In this document: in pieces, positions 9,543-20,906 of the stretch
Layout of the letters: the number at the start of each line of letters is the position of its first letter
Position numbering within the stretch: the stretch's first letter is position 1
Origin: Linanthus parryae
Lineage: Eukaryota; Streptophyta; Magnoliopsida; Ericales; Polemoniaceae
DNA length: 64,000 bases
Assembly (NCBI GenBank): GCA_023055425.1
Contig: JALGPY010000010.1
Coordinates: 22,336,363-22,400,362, forward strand
Direction of reading: 5' to 3'
Position numbers and translations under genes: made by a program
The notes under the pieces: model-generated
Databases searched by the model: none
Told to the model about the DNA's origin: nothing
What the model saw: the letters and a program-made list of their open reading frames with translations, nothing else

Positions 9543-9746
9543 CTTATTTGACAATGTGCTAGTCACTGCTAGCTGTGGCAACTTTTCATGAAGTATGCAT
9601 TTTTTTTGTCTATGGCATGTAGAAGATTTAGACTCTGGAATTTTATGGGTGTTTCCATTTCTCCTCCAGTCTGTGTGAGAGAGTGTCTTTTGGGTTTACC
9701 CTTCCCATACGATACAGGCAATGGTTCTATAGAATACCGCCGCTTA
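9543..9746. other. Unassigned
   Basis: Continuation of the pre-insertion eIF1 downstream flank. No ORF, repeat or motif recognised. Confidence 0.5.
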
Positions 9747-9894
9747 TCTGAGGATTGCTAGTCCTAGGAGCAGTTCTTATGGCTTTGCTATTAGATTGTT
9801 GTTCGAGGAGTGTAAGGTTGTCTGAGGATTGCTAGTCCTAGGAGCAGGTCTTATGGCTTTGCTATTAGATTGCTGTTCGAGGAGTGTAAGGTTG
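9747..9894. repeat. Tandem duplication, two 74-bp units
   Basis: Units 9747-9820 and 9821-9894 both start TCTGAGGATTGCTAGTCCTA and differ at only a few positions. Non-coding. Confidence 0.9.
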
Positions 9895-9935
9895 TCTGTA
9901 TCGTGCTTGAGACGTACCGAATCACTTGAGGAGGT

Positions 9936-11640
9936 GTGGAGTAGTCTTTTCGCAGAATCTTTTGAAGCCAGTTATTAAGGGAGGTGTGGAGTAGGGAGGT
10001 GTGGAGTAGTCCTTTCGCATAATATTTTGAAGCCAGTTATTAATTTCGAGATCCCGTTGGGTTAACACTTCAGCTCCCTGTAACAAATGAAGAGCTCAAA
10101 GTTACTGATCATATTAAATTTTTGCCTTGTTTGATGTTTTGGTAGAAAAGACTATATATTATAAAACTTTAGTCTTACCACTTCTGATCCGTAACAACAA
10201 ATTCATTCAAGCAGATACTTTGTGACTGTTTGCCAGAGAATTTTTCTTTGTTTTGATAAACTACACTTGAAATACGCCAAGGAAAAGTCAAGTCAACAAT
10301 TCTTTTGGCACCCCAGGCACACTAAATGACACTATCCACAACAGGTTGGAGGATCAAAACAGCGAAACAAAAGGAAATTGTTCAGACATAAAAGGAAAGA
10401 CACAAAGGAACAAGCTAGCTGAATTATGATCCATCACATTCTCTCCTCCAATCTTTTGAGCCGATCAAAACAGCAAAACAAAAGGAAATTGTTCAGACAT
10501 AAAAGGAAAGACACAAAGGAACAAGCTAGCTAAATTCTGATCCATACATTCTCTCCTCCAATCTTGTGAGCCACTTTGGTTATTAGCTTCCCGATGCCAT
10601 TTCTGGATTACAACCTAATTGCAGTTACTGATAATTCCTGGAAAGCATGGATAATTCAGCTCTATCTTTAGAACGAAACAACATGATGAGCTGAAGGGAA
10701 TCAGAGTCAATAACAATGCAGGATCAATGAAGATCATTCAGAAGCTGCGAACAATCTTTGAGAGAGAGTTTCTGGGCAAAATGGGCCTGAGAAACAAACA
10801 ACTCAAGATCTTTGGTCATTCTCGATCATCACCACATTGAGCATGAGAGCGCTGCATATCTGTAGCAAGCAAAACATGGAATTATGAGAACATCTTGAAA
10901 ATGGACAAATAGACAATTAGGGTCCTCAACAGAATTAGATGAGATCATTCGCTGAGTCCTCCAATATCATCAATAGACAATTTCTTGCGCTTGCAAGAAC
11001 ATGTGATCTTGAGTAGTAGTTTCATTCTCAGAGAGCTTCTTGTTTATGTGAATCCAAATCACCCACAAGATTGCTTTAATCCAGTACCATTCCACATTCC
11101 GATTAGTGTTATTGTATCGTGACCAGCTCTTACTCGAACTTTATAAAGAAAGATTAGAATTTTGTTTTCGGGAATTGGGTGCTCTCCTCCAAAGAGCTTT
11201 GGAGTTGATACAATTAAGAAATATGTGAGAATCAGATTCTAGTACTGAACCACAAGAGTGGCAAAGAGCATTCGCGGATTTTAAACGCTTCTTGAGGTTC
11301 AAAAGAGAAGGGATAGGATTTGAAAGGATTTGCCAAAGTAAAAAGAAGAATATAGATGGAATTTTCACAGACCAAACGTTTTTCCAGGGCACTAGAGGGC
11401 AAGGAGACATTGGTTCTGAGATGGAAAGATTTGGCGAGTGAAGAACTGAAAGAAGCAACTTATAACCCAATTGAAATGACCCTTGAAATGAGTAGCTATC
11501 GTTACTAGCAAGACTCCAAGATGGATAATCAGCCACATAATCATGAGCAAAGGGAGTAGATAAAATTTGATTCGCTAACGAAGCAGGGAAAAGAGAGTAA
11601 TCTAAGTCAGCCTTCCAACCACCATGATCCTCTTCCATAA
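9936..11640 (-). pseudogene. LINE-D copy 1: zf-RVT, RNase H remnants and 3' UTR
   Basis: The minus-strand frame 11638-11141 (165 codons) contains WKNVWSVKIPSIFFFLLWQI and the zinc-binding CHSCGSVLESDSHIFLNC, the zf-RVT domain after a plant LINE RT. Farther 3' (about 10860-10600) the broken RNase H-like domain is readable: QKLSLKDCSQLLNDLH, then CIVIDSDSLQLI with its conserved acid. The remainder to ~9936 is 3' UTR shared with 12395-13230. Several stops and indels are present. RT and endonuclease are absent or unrecognisable. Confidence 0.7.
10352..10573. repeat. Tandem duplication, two ~111-bp units in the LINE-D tail
   Basis: GATCAAAACAGC...GTGAGCC occurs at 10352-10462 and again from 10463 with few differences. 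LINE-D copy 2 has this segment once (about 12773-12890), so the duplication is specific to copy 1. Confidence 0.85.
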
Positions 11641-12394
11641 GATGAGAGACCCATTTGTACGAATGCTATAAGCCCCACTCTTGCAAATGCCAATAACTAA
11701 TGGAGTTTGCGGCACATCCTTTACCCACCCATTAGGCCAACCGCAAAAGGAGTTCTCCCGAAGCTTCAGAGACCGATTAACGTGATTAGGCGGCCCAGAA
11801 GGAGGGGGATCTATGGCGTCGAGGCTTCACCAAGCATGAAAAGGCCTTGTGCCGGTCTTGCCCAAGCTTGTTGCCAAGCACGCCGGGCTTCGCGGAGACT
11901 TCTTCGTTTCTGCGTGTGAACGGAGTTCTTTACCCTATTTTGGAATACTACTCTCTCTCCATCCAAAAGTCTATCGGTATATGTTATTAAATTGCACTTT
12001 TTTGTTTTTTATTTTTCTTTTTATTTTTTATCTTCATCAAAAAATGGTTTAAAAATTCTTAATGGTAAATTTAATTATTTGCTCATCTATATTTTAGTTA
12101 AAATATAGTTATAAAACATGTGTATGAAATGTTTTGTAATTAAATAGTAGTACAGAGCTCCATGAAAACTTTTCCTTGGTGGGGGCAAAATGGTAATTCT
12201 GTAATGTTTAAAAATTCATGTGGGGGCCAAATCAGGATGACATTGCTTCAGGAAGCCTTATTGCTGCGGATAGCCTTACCAACCACTGTAGTGATTTTAC
12301 CATTAACTACCTTCCAAGTTAAGCCCCTATTAATAACATCTCTCCCTCTGCAAATGGCTCCCCAAGCTCCCGAGGAAGATGTACTGAAGCACTT
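11641..12394. other. Spacer between LINE-D copies
   Basis: The first ~200 bp may be further decayed LINE-D RT C-terminus on the minus strand. The rest is AT-rich. TACTCTCTCTCCATCC near 11948 faintly resembles a Stowaway MITE end but no matching inverted end was found. No gene is supported. Confidence 0.4.
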
Positions 12395-13230
12395 ATGGTG
12401 GTGTTAAGTAGTCTGTCCTTCCGCAGAATCTTTTCAAGACAATTATCAAGTTCGAGATCCCCTTGGGGTAACACTTCAGCTCCCTGTAAAAAATAAATAG
12501 CTCAATCTAACTCGCCATATCAATTTTTTTGCCTTATTCATGTTGGTAAAAAAGACTACATATTAGAAAAACTTTAGTCTTACCACTTATGATCTCTAAC
12601 AAAAAATTCATTCAAGAAGATGCTTTGGGAATGTTTGCCAGAAAAGTTTTCTTTATTTTAATAAACTATATTAATTTAAAATAGGCCAAGGAAAAGCCAA
12701 GTCAACAATACTTTTGCGGGGGGCAACCCCTACACGCTCTTTGAAAGCAGACTGTCCAAAGCAGGTTGGAGGATCAAACTGCCAAAAAAAGGAAATTGTT
12801 CAGACATAGAAGGAAATACACGAAGGAAGAACCACTAGCTCGCTGAATTCCGATCCATCGCATGCTCTCCTCCAATCTTGTGAGCCACCTAATTATTAGC
12901 TTCCCTATGCCAGGGCTGGATTGTACCTAGTTGCAGTTACTAGATAATTCATGGAAAGCATGGATAATGGGAGATAAAGGATGAGCTCTATCTTCATAAT
13001 GAAACAACATGATGAGCTGAAGGGAATCAGAGTTAATAATAATGCAGGAACAATGAAGATCATTAAGAAGCTGCAACCAAATTTGAGAGAAAGTTTCTGA
13101 GCAAAGTGGGCATGAGAAACCAACTACTCAAGATCTGTGGTCATTTTTGATCACTGCCCGAGTCGCACTTTTGTTGAGCTTCCAAACCCCGTCCCCTATT
13201 AAGATTAAGCCAGCCCATAAGAGGTTTGAT
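12395..13230 (-). pseudogene. LINE-D copy 2: RNase H remnant and 3' UTR
   Basis: Clearly homologous to 9936-10860: shared blocks include the GCAGAATCTTTT, CACTTCAGCTCCCTGTAA, TTTAGTCTTACCACTT and GGAAATTGTTCAGACATA segments. The minus frame 13123-12905 covers the broken RNase H-like part. The copy is 5'-truncated and lacks the zf-RVT region of copy 1. Confidence 0.7.
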
Positions 13231-13444
13231 CCAGCTGATCAAAAGTATGAGTAGGGGAGGGGTGTTTTGTGCAGTAATTATCATTATGGAAACTCCATTC
13301 CTTCACATAATTTTTTTTTGACCAAACTAACAAGGGAGATGATTGGAAGGGGTGAGAAAAAGTTATCAAATACTAAATCATTCTTCTCCCCCAAATCTTC
13401 CAACAGTTGCAGATGATGGTGGTTTGCCTACTGAAGATAATAGT

Positions 13445-13481
13445 GGAAAGTGTATTTCATTTGTACTGAAATACACTTTCC
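13445..13481. repeat. Perfect 15-bp inverted repeat with 7-nt loop
   Basis: GGAAAGTGTATTTCA (13445-13459) and its exact complement TGAAATACACTTTCC (13467-13481) flank TTTGTAC. It could form a hairpin in DNA or RNA. No coding or TE context explains it. Confidence 0.9.
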
Positions 13482-14808
13482 TTGCATGTTACTTGGATAA
13501 TCTTCTTACCTAGAGAGATGTTTAGGTGTGGAGTGAAGAATCGTGTTGTTGGGATGAAAATAAATAGCCTAGAGGGTTACTGTGAATATTTGGGGAGGGG
13601 GAGGGAGGGGGGTTGGAGGGAAATTATTGGAAATGAGTTATTATTGGAGGGAACACTTTATGGAGGGAATTTATTGGAGGTAGACTAGATTTTTGGAGTG
13701 AATAGAAGTTGTTTTATTCCATTGTTTTTGGAGGGAATTGTCTTTGGAGGGTGGAAAAATAACCCCGCTTCTGTACTTTTTCCAGAGGGGTGGAATCTGT
13801 CTTTTGGGAACAGGGGTGTAAATTATCTTTTATGGGGAGGGTTTGGAAATTGGCCATACAAAATTTTGAACTTTTGTCGAACTTTTTTCAGAGGCGTGGA
13901 AACTATCCTCATGAACACTGTCGGGGCTATAATGGTCATTTAACAGTACTCGATGCTGATGTAATCATGTAAAAATATGATGTAAATTTGTTTATAATTA
14001 ATTTTTAATTAAATTAGTCATAAGGGCATAGTTTTCCTTAAAATTATATAATGACATCCTAGTGATAAGGGCAGTTAAGTAACTACCTAGGGCGAGGGGT
14101 ATAACGGTCACAAAAAAATCTAATAGTACCTGACACTAACAGAAGGGTGGTAGCTGTCTAACAATGTCCACTGACAGGGGGTATTGGTGTATACCCAAAT
14201 ACGAGGGGTGTACTTATATTTTACCCATACTCAAGGGGTGGTTTTTGTCTTTACCCTTAAATATTCAATGAGCTAGCCCGAATTCAGTGGAAACCCAAAT
14301 TGATTTATATGATCTTGGGCTCGGGCGAGCTCACGATGCTCCTGACAGGGGCTAGGCTGAGATTGGGCAGCCTCCACAGAAAATGGGCTTGGGCTTTGTC
14401 AAGAGTGTCAACCCATTCAGCCCGCTCGAGTTACATTCCTAAATATCACTTTCACCTTTTGTTTGTGTGTGCATATATTATTACTGTAAATAATTTACTG
14501 AATCTTCACTATATGTTATGTTACTATGTGCATATTATTTGGATAGATCGCCACATCCTATATAAAAAGGTAGTTCGATAAATATACTTTAAAACAAATT
14601 TTGTGTCTTGTATTTGTCTCGCCCAGTTTCTTCTCTGTAGAAGCGATCCACATTCATGATTACACATATTTTAAACATGTGGTGAGATAAAAATCACTAT
14701 ACTTGTGTCATTTGTCATCCACATCATTTCATACATGTAATCTAAAAGCAAATTAAAATGCACAAATTCATTCATATATTGCAATTATGATGAGGGTTAA
14801 AAACATAC
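13482..14808. other. Unassigned, partly G-rich intergenic sequence
   Basis: 13560-13760 is rich in GGAGGGAA-type repeats. The remainder is AT-rich or has GGGGT-rich patches. 14330-14450 contains GGGCTTGGGCT and GTGTCAACCCA segments like hAT-MITE ends, without a complete element. No coding domain was recognised on either strand. Confidence 0.45.
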
Positions 14809-16937
14809 TTTTTTTAAAAAAAAAAAACGAATTTCATTAAGAATGGGATGTCATTCCCTCGAAATCATTTGAGAATACAGATAGTACCAATTTGGTACTT
14901 TTGAATAATAGGACATATCTTCTTCAACTAGGCCTTTTTGCGCGAAGCAGTGTGCAAGTTTGTTGCCATCTCTGCCTACGAAGTTAAAAACAACATCTGC
15001 GGAAGATTGAGAAAGTTGGCGACAAGCTGTTGCACATCAGATAAAGATGAACTTGCTGCATTTTTTCCACAACAACCATCCCTAACAAGAATAGCAACCT
15101 GACAATATGTGACCTCCAACTTCTCCAGGTGTAATTCAAATGCAAACTCTAGCCCCATTTTCATTGCCTCAAGTTCTTCTACCAACGGGGACATGATTCC
15201 AGGCGAGCGTCGTTGTCTTGACGCAATGAATGTTCCTTGTGAGGAATGGAGAGCAAATCCCAGACCCGAGGGAGTTCCTAGTTGAACCCAGCTGACATCG
15301 GAATTCAGTTTGACGAAGTCACGAGCAGGGGGCCGCCATTTCGCTGCTGCTGCTTCTCATGTAGTCCCAGACATGTCACTGATTAATCATCCCAACAGCG
15401 CTTCTTTATGCCACTTTTTTTATCAGAGGCCTTGCCTAAATATTTGAGAGGGGGAGACTTGTTTACCATTGAAGACAGTATCATTCCGGAAACACCATTG
15501 CCACAATTTTTTTGCAAATATCAACCGGATGAGATAAAAAAATCTCAATAATCAGGTGTTTTTCCCCGCCAAGAATTTACACAGTTAAGATTTGGTCAAT
15601 GCTTCCAAACTTCCTTCGCTATGTTGCACTGCAAAAACGCATGTTCCTGCGTCTCATCTTATTCACCATGACATACATAGCAAGCACTAGGGATATTCAT
15701 ACCTCGGATGCATAATTGAGTGGAAACAGGAAGAGAAGAGTTCAAAAGACGCCAAACTGGGAAGATTAGCTTCTTCGGTACTTTAAGCTTATGTGTTCAA
15801 GCCACTTACGATTAAATCGATCGGCTGAGGAAGAAGGCTCTCCTTTGGACCGGATTAATTATTCTTTGTACCCGGATGAAACTGAATATATGACGTCTTC
15901 GGATTGAGCCCAAAAATACTCATCTGGAACCGGTTGGTATGTACGGGAGATAGAGCAAACATAATCAAGATCAATAGGGAGAGGATACTGATATAGCTTA
16001 GCTTCGTCCCGAGTTCTATTCTTAGGATCAATGAGAGAGTCCACCTCAAGACCAAAAGGGCTAGGCGAAATAAATCTGTGCGTGCTACCACGAGGGAACC
16101 AATTGTCCTCGTATATTCTGATTTGATTGCCAGTACCAACCCTCCAATGTAAGCCTGATTTGATAAGATCACTTTCGGCTATGATACTTTCGTAACGTGT
16201 ATGATACTTGAGAATTCATGCCAACATTAGTATTAAGAATAGAGGAGTTTCGGAAAAACTTAGCCTTGAATACTCGAGCTACAAGGTTGTCCCGGTTGAG
16301 CAAGAATCTCCACGTCTGCTTAGCCAAGAAAGCGACATCGAAATCATGAAGATATCTAAATCCAAGACCCGCATCCGCTTTGGCCATCTTCAATCTCTCC
16401 CACGCCACCCAGTGCAACATCCCCTTCTTGTCACTTCCTACCCACCAGAATCGTCCCACTAGCCGCTCCGTGTCTTGACATACTCTCATAGGCAATAGAA
16501 AACATCCCATCGTGTAGATCGGAATGCCTTGGATACTTCCTTTATGAGGAATTCTTTCCCTTCCACCGAGAGCTCGTTGCTTTTACAACACTTCATTTTA
16601 TTGCCAATCCGTTCTGATAAATAACCGAACGGAATAGACCTGTTACATCCAAAAGTTGTCGGACGACCTAGATACGAGTCATGTTATCCAACGAGTTAAC
16701 CTCCCAGCCTCATACTAAGATCAATCCTCTTGTTTGAACCCACATTGACTGAAAAGGCCACAGAGTATTTCTGCAAGTTCAGGAGATGGCCCGAGTCAGT
16801 ATCGTTCCCCTGAGAATATCGCAAAGATGATCAATCTCCTCATACGTAGCCTTGGTAAACAATATGCTGTCATATGCAAAAAAAAAAGAAGTGAGAGACG
16901 ATAGGACCTCCCCTAGACGCTGCTAAGCCAGAGAGAA
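14809..16937 (-). pseudogene. LINE-B segment 1 (3' part): RT C-terminus, zf-RVT, RNase H, tail
   Basis: Read on the minus strand from 16937: SRGGPIVSH and the RT catalytic box as FAYD (16880-16869; FADD expected, so one catalytic Asp is lost), the RT thumb region RFWWVGSDKKGMLHWVAWERL (frame 16510-16169), the GLHWRVGTGNQIRIYEDNWF block, zf-RVT with CYVCHGE and HAFLQCN (about 15690-15620), and the RNase H end FVGRDGNKLAHCFAQKGL (about 14970-14915). The tail ends in a T-run/A-run at 14809-14827. Several stops and frameshifts. Continues at 37079 across the LTR element 16938-37073. Confidence 0.88.
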
Positions 16938-19900
16938 TGTAACACCCCTAGTTTCCCAAGCTTTCCGTTCCGGACCGGAGAGACTAGGAGGGTGCTACTC
17001 GAAATGAAACGGCGGGAATCAAGAACAATACATCCGTTAATTATATATTACAAACTTAAATGTTGTCTCCAACATGATATTACATTCTATTATACAAGGT
17101 GAGGTTAGACTAGAAGATCAACTTACTTAAAACTACTACGAAGTTACTATAATAATACTACCATAAACTACGTGAGGTCCGTGATCCCCTTACGCCGAAC
17201 TCCCTTCGCCTATACCTGCGGGGGAATGAAACAAAGACCGCAGTTTTTTCCAAGTCAGCAAGAAATGCTGAGTAAGCAACACCCAAACGTGTAAACAGAT
17301 GAAGAAGCATGTTTTCTTTTAATAAGTAAGGAATAGATACCCACATTAAGAGAGTAATTAAGCAAGATCTGTATATTAAAATTGCATAGTATGGCGCTTG
17401 CACGAAATAAGAGCTTATCAACTTTTCAATTCATAGCACAACCTTTCAATTTATATTTCTCAATCTTTCCTTTATCTTTCAATACGGGGAATTATACTCC
17501 CAATCTTTCCTTGTCTCAATCATAAATATATATCCTCTTCTAAAAATTACATTTCTATCAACTTGTTGATACGGGGAAAAATCTATCATTTCCTTTCCTT
17601 TCCTTTCCTTTCATTTCCTTTCCTTTCACTAGCAACCATGACCATAAGTGTCGAAACCCCCTAAAGACTCCTCGCGGCCAGAAGGGTAAGTACATGGACC
17701 GACTCGGCAGGTTGCGACCGAGTTAAATATATAAGTAACCAAATACTGTTCACCCGCACAACTCTTTCTACTTTACGTTATTACGTATTATTACTTTTCA
17801 TGTAAGAGTTTCAAAAATCATTTATCGAAAAGAAAAGTAAGCTTTCAAGTAAGACGCATAAAGAAAATATTCATTTTGATACGAGATATAACGAAAGCAC
17901 AATTTCGACACGAATGAAGATAGGGCTCTAAGCCAGGCATGTTTACTTACCTATAGTAGCAACAAAAAATATTAAAAAATAGCTCATATGGGTAGATGTA
18001 GCATTCATCTATGAACTCGTCACCTACAAATCATAATTCATAATCAATTACAATTTCATCTAGCACGTATGATGCAAGTATGCGATGAATTACCTAATTA
18101 TTGAGTGAACCTCTTATTTTAATTTTCACGATAACCCGAAACCCTCTTACTATTTATTTAAAATGATTTCAATCTAGTGATAAGGTGTGTGCCTTTATTT
18201 TCTATAAATAAAGTGACAATTAACAAGATTTGGCTAAATGATTATTAAATGATTTTATTTAGAAGACTCATGTTTGGTTAAACATATATTTAGCCATAAA
18301 ACCCCTCTTCAAATTGTAAATTTTGGAATTTACTAGTTATTTATTTCATAAAAAATTTAGTTGGCTGTGATATAATAAAATAGCATATTTATTCCAAGAG
18401 TATAATAATTCATTATACTATACTTAGGAATTGATTAAAACCATATTTTTCTTCTTCGAACAATATATTCTATTTCATAAACCTTTCATAAAGTAATGTA
18501 CATCTATTTATTTTTAGTAAACTTCCATGTTACAAAAATATTATCTTTTACTTAAACTACTAGAGTAGTTAATTATTTTTTGTTTAAATTAGACAATTTA
18601 TTACTTTGTAGCTATAAAAAGAAATCTCATTCACAAAATACTTATACACATTTAGTTTATAAAAAGATTATACTTTTATAATATCATGGCCAAATTTACA
18701 CAAATATTCTCTCCTTAATTTTTATACAGATTATGTATTTTTATAGATATATGAGAAATTATAATTACTAATTTTTAATTGATTTAAACAATTATTATGT
18801 TTATTTAGAAATTCGGATTATCTAAACTACGACAAGATCCGCAAGACTCTATGAATTAACACTTTAGTTAGCTCCCCCCCCCCCACAAATTAAACTATTT
18901 GTAAAATGATACTTTTTACCCTTAAGTTTCTGTTTTATACACATGCCTTCCCCCAAAGTTTCAGTTTATGTCAAAAAAAAAACACCCACCCACAACTTCA
19001 CGTTCATCTCCTTCTTCCCCCCCAAGACCAAATTATGAATCTTAAAATACAAGGACACCCATTCAATTTAGATTATGCAGAAATTTAATTCAAGTTAAAA
19101 CATGAGGATTTGAGCCAAGAATCGATCAAAATGGTTACCGGATGATGGGTTAATCGGTCGCCAAAGTTTTGGGTCGAAACCCGCCGGGAAGGGCTACTGT
19201 GGTCGGGCTCTGGGGTCTTATAGATGTCCAAGGAGGCGGAGGGAAGCGCCAGAGATCGACGGAGATGAGGGAGGAGGCGCGGTGGCTCGGCGCCTGAGCT
19301 CCTGTCGGGTTCGGGTTCGGCGGCGGCTTTGGCCGCCGCTGCTTCTTCTTCTTTCTTTGTTTCTAGGTGCGGAGAACAGAGAGGTTCAGAGAGAGATGGT
19401 GAGGGAGAGAGAGAGAGAGTAGGTGGAGCTGGTGGCAGAGGGGTTGTTGCCGTCTGATTTTGATCGGCGACGGTGGTGGTGCGAGGTTGATGGTGATGAT
19501 GGTGGTGGTGTTGGGGGTTTGTTTTTGCTGCTGGTTTTAGGAGGGAGAGAGAACAGAGTGGGGAAGAGATGGGGTCAGAGAGTTAGAGGGCGAGCTATGG
19601 AGGCATGGCGGTGGTGATGGTGGTGCCTAAGGTGGAGATGGAGGTGGTGTTGTGGTGGTGATTGTTGATGATGGTGGCAGCGGGGGTGTTGGTGGTTCTT
19701 TATGTTTCTGCTGCTGCTTTACCGAGAGAGAGAGGGTGAGATTGGGAGGGGCCGAGCAGAGAGGGAGCTAGGAAGAGATGGTGGTGATGGCGTTGGAGGT
19801 GGAGGCGGCATTGTGGTGGTGTTGTTGTCGTTGATTGTTGTTGTTGGGGAGGATGAGAGGTTAAGGGGGATGTGGTGATGAAGGAGATGTTGGGGGTGAA

Positions 19901-20234
19901 AGTTGTTGTGGTTTTGATGGATTAGGAGGTGGTTTTGATGGAGGTGGTGGTGGTGATGTTCTCGGGTGAAACGGGAGAAGAGAGGAGATGGATGTGTTTT
20001 TGGTGAAGAAAAATGGAGGATGAGGAGTATTAATTTATAGAATAATTGAATGAGGACGAGGATGAATTTGGTTGATAGGTGTAGGGAGGTAGAGGTGTAG
20101 GGAGGGAGAATTGTGAGAGAGAAGGATGGTGATGGAGGAAGGAGGAGGAAGAAGATGAATTGTTTAATAGGGGAGTAGGATGAGGAATTGGGAGAGATGG
20201 AGATATGTGAGGGAGGAGGGGATTGTCCGGGTGA

Positions 20235-20291
<57 letters not shown>

Positions 20292-20890
20292 GAAAATAAT
20301 AATAATAATAAATTAAAATACGGGTTTCGGGTCAGGTCAAGAGAGGAATACAAGTATGTATAATTATACAATATATATTACCGGGTTATACGAATATACG
20401 GGTCGCGTTATGTAAAATACGGGTTGCAGACTAGTATGTAATACGTATATACGTACAAATATTTATCTAAAGTACAATTAGCTCCCCAACTTTTAATTAA
20501 ATTAGTTATCAACTCCTCTAAACTACAATTGCCTCCCCATTCTTTCATTAAGATAGATTTTTAACTTCCCCAAAGTACATTCACCTCCCCATTTTCTAAC
20601 TTAATTGATTTATAACTTCTTAGAACTACAATTAAGGCCCCGACTTAGTTTGATATCACTTCGTAAAACTATAACTACCTCCCTATTCTTTAAATTAACA
20701 ACTTTATATTCTTGAAAACTATAGTTATAACCCCTCCAAATTTTATCCAACTACTTTATAACTTTCACGAAACTACAATTACAACCCTATTCTTTCATTT
20801 AATTAATTCATAACTTCTATAAACCACCATTATAACCCCAATTTCTATTACAATTATTAAATTGTCTTATATAAAGATCAGGGTATTACA
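16938..20890 (-). repeat. 3' LTR of the LARD-like element
   Basis: 3953 bp, TGTAACACCCC to GGGTATTACA on the plus strand; non-coding. It holds a CCTTT repeat (17589-17628), a poly-C run near 18876, a GGT-rich tract (19420-19950) and a GA repeat (20239-20285), each with a counterpart in the other LTR. The 19200-20370 ORFs are low-complexity artefacts of these tracts. Confidence 0.9.
20239..20285. repeat. GA microsatellite in the 3' LTR
   Basis: About 23 AG units; the matching tract in the 5' LTR is 36434-36481. Confidence 0.95.
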
Positions 20891-20906
20891 TCATTCCCCC
20901 CTTAAA
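20891..20906 (-). other. Polypurine tract of the LARD-like element
   Basis: On the minus strand AAGGGGGGAATGA directly precedes TGTAATACCC, the LTR start. It fixes the element's orientation. Confidence 0.85.

Noticed and set aside
11948..12150. Possible Stowaway MITE
   Set aside because: Only one end loosely matches the CTCCCTCCGTCC consensus; no inverted partner.
19423..20371. Gly/Val-rich and Ser/Leu/Pro-rich ORFs (also 35502-36497)
   Set aside because: Translations of GGT- and GA-rich low-complexity tracts within LTRs; the same tracts give different ORFs in the two LTR copies.
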